From NCBI GenBank assembly GCA_009779595.1, contig WRDZ01000031.1:1-7375 (forward strand): a DNA stretch of 7,375 bases. Reading direction: 5' to 3'. Of this stretch, positions 1 through 5,159 are shown piece after piece; within the stretch, counting starts at the first letter, position 1, and every line of letters begins with the position of its first letter. Under the pieces are notes generated by a model. It saw only the letters and a list, made by a program, of their open reading frames with translations, was not told where the DNA came from and searched no databases. The translations under genes were made by a program, and so were the position numbers. The stretch comes from Alphaproteobacteria bacterium (lineage in GTDB: Bacteria; Pseudomonadota; Alphaproteobacteria; WRDZ01).

Positions 1-331
1 AACCCATGCTGCGAAGGCACGCCCACAGAATCAGCGCCCCCAGAACAGCCCCCAAGACCTGGAACAGCATGTAAAGCAGGCCCTCGTCAAGCTTAAGCCG
101 CTTGTCCATCATCCCGCCAAGCGTGAACACAGGGTTTATGTACCCGCCCGAAACCGAAGCGATGACCTGGTACAGCGCGATGTACGTCATGCCAAGCACC
201 GCCGCCACGCCGATGAATCCGATGTCGTCGATGGCGGTTATTATGACTCCGCACCCTATAAGCGTGAAAAACATCGAGCCTATGAACTCGGCCGAGTATT
301 TCGGCGGGACCAAAGCGCACAGCTTGCACAT
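1..331 (-). CDS. Aquaporin / MIP-family channel, N-terminal half (runs off left edge)
   Basis: This is a membrane channel of the major intrinsic protein family, which passes water or small neutral solutes across the inner membrane. The 110 residues visible begin with a conserved-type first helix (AEFIGSMFFTLIGCG, residues 14-28, with Glu15). A second helix follows (about 40-60) and leads into the first pore half-helix SGGYINPVFTLGG (61-73), then a third helix (about 82-106). The first asparagine box is N66-P67-V68, not the usual NPA. The second NPA box and the selectivity-filter arginine lie outside the window, so water channel and glycerol facilitator cannot be told apart. The ATG at 331 is chosen because a strong AAAGGAG (340-346) sits 8 nt upstream of it. 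The gene is divergent from the CheY-like gene. Family assignment is firm; substrate is unknown. Confidence 0.9.
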   Translation of the reverse strand, partial: MCKLCALVPPKYSAEFIGSMFFTLIGCGVIITAIDDIGFIGVAAVLGMTYIALYQVIASVSGGYINPVFTLGGMMDKRLKLDEGLLYMLFQVLGAVLGALILWACLRSMG

Positions 332-344
332 GACCTTTACTCCT

Positions 345-374
345 TTGAAATATTTGCCTTCAAATAAATATAAC
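345..374 (+). promoter_or_regulatory. Predicted sigma70-type promoter of the CheY-like gene
   Basis: TTGAAA (345-350, 5/6 to TTGACA) is followed after 18 bp by TATAAC (369-374, 5/6 to TATAAT). The start would fall near 381, giving an AT-rich leader of about 84 nt. The -35 touches the Shine-Dalgarno of the divergent aquaporin gene, and the -10 overlaps that gene's own extended -10. Several other AT-rich -10-like strings exist in this stretch, so the register is uncertain. Confidence 0.45.
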
Positions 375-375
375 A
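367..375 (-). promoter_or_regulatory. Predicted extended -10 promoter of the aquaporin gene
   Basis: Read on the minus strand, 375-367 gives TGT-TATATT: a TGn extension followed by a 5/6 match to TATAAT. No convincing -35 lies 16-18 bp upstream. A start about 7 nt downstream (near 360) would give a leader of roughly 29 nt containing the strong Shine-Dalgarno. The element overlaps the plus-strand -10 of the neighbouring gene. Prediction by eye. Confidence 0.45.
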
Positions 376-417
376 TATTTGATTTTAAAATAAACCTTTT
401 TTTAACAGATGCTCAAC

Positions 418-448
418 GATAATTGAAAAAGATAATTGTTGATTATTG
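418..448 (+). repeat. Short direct repeats in the leader of the CheY-like gene
   Basis: GATAATTG occurs at 418-425 and again at 431-438. A one-mismatch copy, GATTATTG, lies at 441-448. The three copies sit just upstream of the AGAGG ribosome binding site (453-457). They could be a regulator-binding cluster or a leader-RNA element. They could also be chance in AT-rich DNA, since the copies are spaced 13 and 10 nt apart and are short. Confidence 0.5.
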
Positions 449-464
449 GTTCAGAGGTTTGGCT

Positions 465-857
465 ATGGCCGTAGATAAAGCTATGAGGGTTCTTGTTGTT
501 GACGACTATCAGACAATGCGCAAGGTTGTGTCGCATTTGCTGAAGAAGCTTGGCTTCCAGAACATTGACGAAGCGGCCGACGGCACCGAGGCCCTGAAGA
601 TACTGCGCGGCGGCAACCCGTACGGGCTTATCGTGTCCGACTGGAATATGGAGCCCATGACAGGCCTTCAGCTCCTGCGCGAAGTGCGCGCGGACGCGGC
701 TCTGAAGAAGACCCCGTTCATCATGGTGACCGCGGAAAGCAAGGCCGAAAACGTCATCGCCGCCAAGGAAGCCGGCGTTTCCAACTATATCGTCAAGCCG
801 TTCAACGAGGTCACGCTGAAATCCAAGATGGTCAGCGTCCTGGGCGATTTCGAATAA
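465..857 (+). CDS. CheY-like single-domain response regulator
   Basis: This is a 130-aa stand-alone receiver domain with no output domain, so it should act by phosphorylation-dependent binding to a partner protein. It resembles chemotaxis CheY closely: the acidic pair D13-D14 for Mg2+, phospho-acceptor D59 in SDWNM, switch residues T89 (MVTAE) and Y108, and K111 in IVKPF. All active-site positions are intact. The ATG at 465 is chosen because AGAGG (453-457) lies 7 nt upstream and the protein then has normal CheY length. An upstream TTG at 423 would add 14 residues with no family counterpart. No other chemotaxis gene (cheA, cheW, cheZ, flagellar genes) is in the window. A role in chemotaxis is therefore a family-level inference; it could equally serve another kinase. 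Confidence 0.93.
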   Translation: MAVDKAMRVLVVDDYQTMRKVVSHLLKKLGFQNIDEAADGTEALKILRGGNPYGLIVSDWNMEPMTGLQLLREVRADAALKKTPFIMVTAESKAENVIAAKEAGVSNYIVKPFNEVTLKSKMVSVLGDFE

Positions 858-862
858 AGCCG

Positions 863-891
863 TTGACCGTCATGTGTTTTTGGCATACTAT
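863..891 (+). promoter_or_regulatory. Predicted promoter of the 207-aa unknown gene
   Basis: TTGACC (863-868, 5/6 to consensus) is followed after 17 bp by TACTAT (886-891, 4/6). An alternative -10 is CATACT (884-889), preceded by TGG as an extended -10 (TG at 881-882). Either register places the start near 896-898, only about 24 nt before the start codon. The -35 begins 6 nt after the CheY-like stop codon. Confidence 0.45.
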
Positions 892-893
892 AG

Positions 894-914
894 CCCCCAC
901 GATAAACATGGGGG
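894..914 (+). promoter_or_regulatory. Inverted repeat covering the ribosome binding site of the unknown gene
   Basis: CCCCCA (894-899) and TGGGGG (909-914) are perfect complements separated by a 9-nt loop. The right arm is the Shine-Dalgarno region of the gene starting at 921. A transcript entering from upstream would contain both arms and could hide the ribosome binding site. A transcript starting near 896-898 would lack most of the left arm. The repeat could alternatively be a DNA operator at the start site. Confidence 0.45.
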
Positions 915-920
915 AAACCG

Positions 921-1544
921 ATGCTGCTGCCCGAAAACATAAAACACGTCGAAACCTCGCGCCTATACGGCTGGCCTTGCCTAAGCGCTATAGCCTACGA
1001 CGGATTTACCACCAAGTTCCTTGCCCATAAGAACAGGCTTTATATAAAAGGCAGTATGAACGACGCCGTCCCGGTTCGAAATGAACTCCCTGCGAATGCC
1101 AATCTCGTCCAGCGATATGGTATTTGGGGCTGTAAATTTTTCATGCCGTATGACATAGTGATTATAAACCAACACTTTACGGACCCCGCTAAAATCACGT
1201 TTCTGGAATCCGGCTGCTATACGCAGATGACGGATTCGTACTACCCGAACTATTTCCAGCAAGTCCTGCCGTTCGATATTTATCAAAATTTATCCCATGA
1301 AGGCATGTTCACAAGGAAAGCCCTTGCCCAGATGGAAGCCGCCGCCCGCCTGGCCAAGAATGTCATCGTCCCCAAAAAAGCCGGCAGCACGGCACGCTTA
1401 GAGTACGGGCGCGGCTATCTGCGGATAATATCCGACAGCATCCAATGCCCATACCCCTCGGGCTGCATGCACGCCCCCGGCCTGCCCCCGCAAGAGTGCG
1501 AACACTTCGCCCCGCTGTCCAAATATTTGTCCGCCGCCCGCTAG
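921..1544 (+). CDS. Hypothetical protein, 207 aa, with C-terminal Cys/His cluster
   Basis: I do not recognise this protein. It appears to be a real gene: it fills the space between two well-identified genes, has a purine-rich GGGGGA (910-915) 5 nt before the ATG, and is preceded by a plausible promoter. No signal peptide or membrane helix is evident, so it is probably cytoplasmic. The centre (residues about 65-130) is rich in aromatic residues, Asn and Tyr. An alanine-rich, probably helical stretch (about 131-147) follows. Near the C-terminus C176, C182, H184, C193 and H195 form a C-x5-C-x-H ... C-x-H pattern that could bind a metal. The DNA of its first half looks less GC-rich than that of its neighbours, which may mean a lineage-specific or acquired gene. 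It ends tail to tail with the histidine kinase, overlapping by 4 bases. Function is unknown. Confidence 0.75.
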   Translation: MLLPENIKHVETSRLYGWPCLSAIAYDGFTTKFLAHKNRLYIKGSMNDAVPVRNELPANANLVQRYGIWGCKFFMPYDIVIINQHFTDPAKITFLESGCYTQMTDSYYPNYFQQVLPFDIYQNLSHEGMFTRKALAQMEAAARLAKNVIVPKKAGSTARLEYGRGYLRIISDSIQCPYPSGCMHAPGLPPQECEHFAPLSKYLSAAR

Positions 1545-2545
1545 TCTTCCTCATACACCGGCAGGATGATTGAAAAAGTGGTGCCGTCGCTGGCATTGCT
1601 TTCCACTTTCAGGCTGCCGTCGTGCTTTGCCACTATGGCCTGCACTATGGCCAGGCCCAGCCCGTAACCGGCCTGCTTCTTGTCAACGCGGAAAAACCGT
1701 TCGGTCAGGCGGGGCAGAAGGTCTTCGGGGATGGGCTGGTCGCACTTGTTGTTTATGTCCACCGTGACCAATCCGTTGTCCACGCTCATGGAAATGCGCA
1801 CTGGCTGCCCTTGCGTCCCGTACTTTACGGCATTGTCCGCCAGGTTCGAGAACACCTGCAAAAGCTCGTCCTCAAGCCCGTAAACGAACGCCTGGCGGTC
1901 AAGCTTGCCCAGCTGGCACTTGGGGCTGGCCCTTGACACGTGTATCAGCTGCTTGGCTATGCTGACCGCGCCGAACTCCTGCAAAGGGCGGTCGGTTTCC
2001 AGATACGACAGGTCCAGCAGGTTCTGTATCAGCTTTTGCATCCTGTCGACCTGGGCCATCATCAGCGGTATGAACTTGGCCGCGGCTTCCGGGTCGTACC
2101 GCAATGTTTCCAAAGAGCCCTTCAGCACCGCCAGCGGGGTCTTCAGCTCGTGCGAGGCGTTGGCTATGAAGTCGTGCTCCATCTGGGTCTTCTGCCCCTG
2201 CAGGCTGCGCAGCTTGTCGTGCCAGAACTTGGCGATGGCATTCACCGCCTTGACAATCCTTGCCGATTCGTTGGTCTTGCTGCGCGTGAAGCGGCGCACG
2301 TCGCGCACGCGGCCGGTCTTGGCAAGCTCGGTCACGTATTCAGCCACGTCCTGCAAACGGAACATGAACGGCATGATGAACACGTGGTTAAGCACGACGA
2401 TGAACGCCACGGCGCGCACGGCAGTGTCCAGGGGCAGCTCCTCGGCCGCCACAAGGATTGCCATGACCAGCAGGGCCGGTATGGAAATCAGCAGCCCGCG
2501 CTTGAAAAACCGAAGCAGTTGAGGTTTTGATTGTCTTTTTTTCAT
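1541..2545 (-). CDS. Membrane sensor histidine kinase (PhoR-like layout)
   Basis: This two-component sensor kinase autophosphorylates on histidine and should pass the phosphate to a response regulator. With the start at 2545 it has 334 aa: two membrane helices (about 17-34 and 42-61) joined by a loop of only a few residues, then a basic linker. Next comes the HisKA domain with the H-box NASHELKTPL (phospho-acceptor H132), then HATPase_c with the N-box NLADNAVKYG (N234, N238) and glycine box GYGLGL (293-298). The usual DxGxG box is replaced by NNKCDQPIP (265-273), and the ATP lid before GYGLGL is short. There is almost no periplasmic sensor, so the signal may be sensed in the membrane or via a partner. 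No DNA-binding regulator is adjacent. ATGs at 2545 and 2551 are both possible and neither has a Shine-Dalgarno. Family is certain; signal and partner are unknown. Confidence 0.9.
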   Translation of the reverse strand: MKKRQSKPQLLRFFKRGLLISIPALLVMAILVAAEELPLDTAVRAVAFIVVLNHVFIMPFMFRLQDVAEYVTELAKTGRVRDVRRFTRSKTNESARIVKAVNAIAKFWHDKLRSLQGQKTQMEHDFIANASHELKTPLAVLKGSLETLRYDPEAAAKFIPLMMAQVDRMQKLIQNLLDLSYLETDRPLQEFGAVSIAKQLIHVSRASPKCQLGKLDRQAFVYGLEDELLQVFSNLADNAVKYGTQGQPVRISMSVDNGLVTVDINNKCDQPIPEDLLPRLTERFFRVDKKQAGYGLGLAIVQAIVAKHDGSLKVESNASDGTTFSIILPVYEED

Positions 2546-2559
2546 AAACATAGTATAAC
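2531..2559 (+). promoter_or_regulatory. Predicted mutS promoter
   Basis: TTGTCT (2531-2536, 4/6) and TATAAC (2554-2559, 5/6) are separated by the optimal 17 bp. The start would lie near 2566, about 14 nt before the preferred ATG at 2580. The -35 and part of the spacer lie within the first codons of the divergent kinase gene. A run of seven T (2536-2542) starts at the last base of the -35 and extends into the spacer. Confidence 0.5.
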
Positions 2560-2560
2560 A
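2552..2560 (-). promoter_or_regulatory. Predicted extended -10 promoter of the histidine kinase gene
   Basis: On the minus strand, 2560-2552 reads TGT-TATACT: a TGn extension plus a 5/6 -10 box. I see no good -35. A start about 7 nt downstream falls at the A of the ATG at 2545, which predicts a leaderless message and agrees with the absence of a Shine-Dalgarno. The element overlaps the plus-strand mutS -10. Confidence 0.45.
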
Positions 2561-2579
2561 CAGTACAGTGGCAACGGCT

Positions 2580-5159
2580 ATGGCAAATATGACGAAAAAC
2601 GCGAAAACGACCCCGATGATGCAGCAGTACCTTGACGCCAAGGCCCTGCACCCCGATTTCGTCCTGTTCTTCAGGCTTGGCGATTTTTACGAGATGTTCT
2701 TCGACGACGCCATCGCCGTGTCCAAGGCCCTGGACCTTACCCTTACCCGCCGCGGGCAGCATGACGGGCAGGATATCCCGATGTGCGGCATCCCGTTCCA
2801 CGCGTACGACAACTATATCGCGCGCCTTATCCGCAAGGGCTTCAAGGTCGCCGTGTGCGAGCAGGCCGAAACGCTTCAGACAAAGGAAACCAAAGGCATC
2901 ATGCAGCGCAGGATATCGCGCCTGGTGACCGCCGGCACCCTGACCGAAGAGTCCATGCTGACCCCCAAGGCCAGCAACTATATCGCGGTCATTGCGCGGC
3001 TTAAGGGCCAGACCGCCATCGCGGTGGCCGATATTTCCAGCGGCGTGTTCCTGACCGAGCTGTGCCAGAACACCGCCTCCTCGCTGGCCAAATTCGCCCC
3101 CAGCGAAATCATCGTCAGCGACGATTTCCCCGAAACGGAAGGCGCGACAAAGCTGCCGGCCGCGCGGTTCAACCATGACGGCGCGCGCAAGGCCGTGTGC
3201 GCATATTATGGTATAGCGGGCGTCGAAGGCCTTGGCCCGCTTGAGCCCGCGCAGGTGCTTGCGGCCGGGGTGCTTATCGACTATGTGACGCTGACCCACC
3301 AGGGGCAGCCGCCCGCGCTTGGCCTGCCCCAGGCCATACTGCCCGACCAGATTATGGAAATCGACGCTGCCACTCGCCGCAACCTGGAACTTTTTTCCGG
3401 CCAGTCGTCGTGCCTTATCGACGTCATCGACAACACGGTCACCGCGGCCGGGGGGCGCGAAATCCGCGCGTACCTGACCGGCCCGTTGACCGATATCAAT
3501 GCCATAAACTCGCGGCTTGACATGGTGCAGCTGTTTAAACACAACCGCCAGGCACGGCAGGACATGCAGGAATTGCTGCGCCAAACATACGACATAAAGC
3601 GGTCGCTTGCCAGGCTCTCGTCGGGCAAAGGCGGCCCGCGCGATTTGGCGGCCATACGCGACACCCTGCTGGCATTGCCGCAGATACAGGTCGGGCTGCT
3701 TGGGTGGCGGGCCATGGCCAAGCCGGAGGTGTTGGAAAAGCTGACCGCGCAGACCAAGCCGCAGGACGAACTGGCGCGCCTGCTTCAACTGGCGCTGTCC
3801 GACAGCCTGCCGCTGCTGACGCGCGACGGGGGCTTCATCGCCAAGGGGTACAGCCCCCAGCTGGACGAGCTTCTGGAAATCCGCGACGACTCCAAGCGGC
3901 TGATAGCCAACCTGCAGGCCATGTATTCGCAGCAGACCGGCGTGGGCAACCTGAAGGTGAACTATAACAACCTTATCGGGTTCTTCATCGAGGTCCCGGC
4001 AAAGTCCGCGCACGTCCTTATGAACGACAAGGAACGCTTTATCCACCGCCAGACCATGCTGAACGTTGTGCGCTTCACCACCGGCCAGCTGGCCGAGCTT
4101 GAAGACAAGATAACCAACGCACGCACCCGCAGCATCGGGCTTGAACTGGAAATCTTCGCCCGGCTGTCCGAACAGGTTCTGGAAAAATCCCATGCCTTGA
4201 ACGGACTGGCGGCCGCGCTGGCAATGCTGGACGCGCTGCTGGGCCTGGCTCAGCTGGCCGACGACAACAATTACTGCCGGCCTGTGCTTGACCACTCCAC
4301 CGATTTCGAGATTACGGGCGGAGCCCACCCCGTGGTGGCCAAGGCCTTGGGCAACCGCTTCATCGACAACGACTGCGCTCTTATGGGCGGGCAGAAGATA
4401 TGGCTGCTGACCGGACCCAACATGGCGGGCAAAAGCACGTTCCTGCGGCAGAACGCCCTGCTGGCAATCATGGCCCAGATAGGCAGCTTCGTGCCCGCCA
4501 AAGCCGCGCGAATCGGCCTGATAGACCGCATGTTCAGCCGGGTCGGAGCGGGCGACGACCTTGCCAAGGGCCAGTCCACCTTCATGGTCGAGATGATGGA
4601 AACCGCCACAATCCTGAACCGCGCCACTGACCGGTCGTTCGTGATACTTGACGAAATCGGGCGCGGGACCGCCACGTTCGACGGGCTGGCCATTGCCTGG
4701 GCCGTGGTCGAATACCTGCACACCCGCACGCTGTGCCGCACCTTGTTCGCCACCCACTACCACGAGCTTACCGCCCTGACAGCCAAGCTCAAAGACCTGG
4801 CGCTGTACAACGTGACGGTCAAGCAGCACGGCAGCGAAATCGTGTTCCTGCACCGCGTGGAAAAAGGGGCGGCCGACAAATCCTACGGCATACACGTAGC
4901 TTCGCTGGCCGGCCTGCCCAAATCCGTTATAGCGCGGGCAAGCGCGGTGCTGGACAGCCTGGAAAAGAACGAGAACAAGGCCGCCAACCTGCTTTCGCTG
5001 CCGCTGTTCGCCGCAAGCGCCGCGGCCCGGCCGCAGCCGGACGAGCCAACTCCCCTGCAGCGCAGGCTGGCGTCAATCGACCCCGACCGGGTCAGCCCCA
5101 AAGACGCGCTTGAACTGCTGTATGAACTGAAATTGCTGGATAAAGGCGCGTCTTCCTAG
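2580..5159 (+). CDS. mutS: DNA mismatch repair protein MutS
   Basis: MutS recognises base mismatches and small loops, then uses ATP to become a sliding clamp that recruits MutL. The 859-aa protein is full length (E. coli MutS is 853 aa). The mismatch-binding motif GDFYE gives F36 and E38, the same numbers as in E. coli, which supports the ATG at 2580 over an upstream GTG at 2568. The connector, core and clamp regions follow. The ATPase has Walker A GPNMAGKST (612-620), Walker B ending in D691-E692, and FATHYHEL. Near the C-terminus SLPLF (806-810) resembles a beta-clamp binding peptide, and a final helical segment (about 835-855) matches the MutS tetramerisation region. No Shine-Dalgarno is visible. 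MutL is not in the window. No frameshift or missing key residue was seen. Confidence 0.98.
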   Translation: MANMTKNAKTTPMMQQYLDAKALHPDFVLFFRLGDFYEMFFDDAIAVSKALDLTLTRRGQHDGQDIPMCGIPFHAYDNYIARLIRKGFKVAVCEQAETLQTKETKGIMQRRISRLVTAGTLTEESMLTPKASNYIAVIARLKGQTAIAVADISSGVFLTELCQNTASSLAKFAPSEIIVSDDFPETEGATKLPAARFNHDGARKAVCAYYGIAGVEGLGPLEPAQVLAAGVLIDYVTLTHQGQPPALGLPQAILPDQIMEIDAATRRNLELFSGQSSCLIDVIDNTVTAAGGREIRAYLTGPLTDINAINSRLDMVQLFKHNRQARQDMQELLRQTYDIKRSLARLSSGKGGPRDLAAIRDTLLALPQIQVGLLGWRAMAKPEVLEKLTAQTKPQDELARLLQLALSDSLPLLTRDGGFIAKGYSPQLDELLEIRDDSKRLIANLQAMYSQQTGVGNLKVNYNNLIGFFIEVPAKSAHVLMNDKERFIHRQTMLNVVRFTTGQLAELEDKITNARTRSIGLELEIFARLSEQVLEKSHALNGLAAALAMLDALLGLAQLADDNNYCRPVLDHSTDFEITGGAHPVVAKALGNRFIDNDCALMGGQKIWLLTGPNMAGKSTFLRQNALLAIMAQIGSFVPAKAARIGLIDRMFSRVGAGDDLAKGQSTFMVEMMETATILNRATDRSFVILDEIGRGTATFDGLAIAWAVVEYLHTRTLCRTLFATHYHELTALTAKLKDLALYNVTVKQHGSEIVFLHRVEKGAADKSYGIHVASLAGLPKSVIARASAVLDSLEKNENKAANLLSLPLFAASAAARPQPDEPTPLQRRLASIDPDRVSPKDALELLYELKLLDKGASS

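Noticed and set aside
423..464. TTG-initiated 14-residue extension of the CheY-like protein
   Set aside because: No family counterpart, and it overlaps the leader repeats. The ATG at 465 has AGAGG at the right distance.
858..893. Terminator after the CheY-like gene
   Set aside because: There is a small palindrome TGAC-C-GTCA (864-872) and a later T run, but no stable GC stem directly followed by the Ts.
1905..2530. Two roughly 200-codon plus-strand frames opposite the histidine kinase
   Set aside because: The kinase motifs on the minus strand are clear; these frames show no domain and are shadows of it.
2568..2579. GTG start for mutS, four codons upstream
   Set aside because: The ATG at 2580 reproduces E. 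coli residue numbering of the F-x-E motif (F36, E38) exactly. GTG remains a minor possibility only because neither start has a Shine-Dalgarno.
2546..2641. Upstream extension of the kinase by 32 residues with a hydrophobic, membrane-helix-like stretch
   Set aside because: It would read antisense through the start of mutS and its promoter, and it would place the start upstream of the kinase promoter. The hydrophobicity follows from the reverse complement of the mutS N-terminal codons. Kinase layout is complete without it.
2388..4895. An 835-codon open frame antisense to mutS on the minus strand
   Set aside because: It lies almost entirely opposite an unambiguous mutS. Its protein is low in complexity of the kind expected from reverse-reading GC-rich codons (rich in Gly, Gln, His, Val, Arg), has no recognisable domain and no ribosome binding site.
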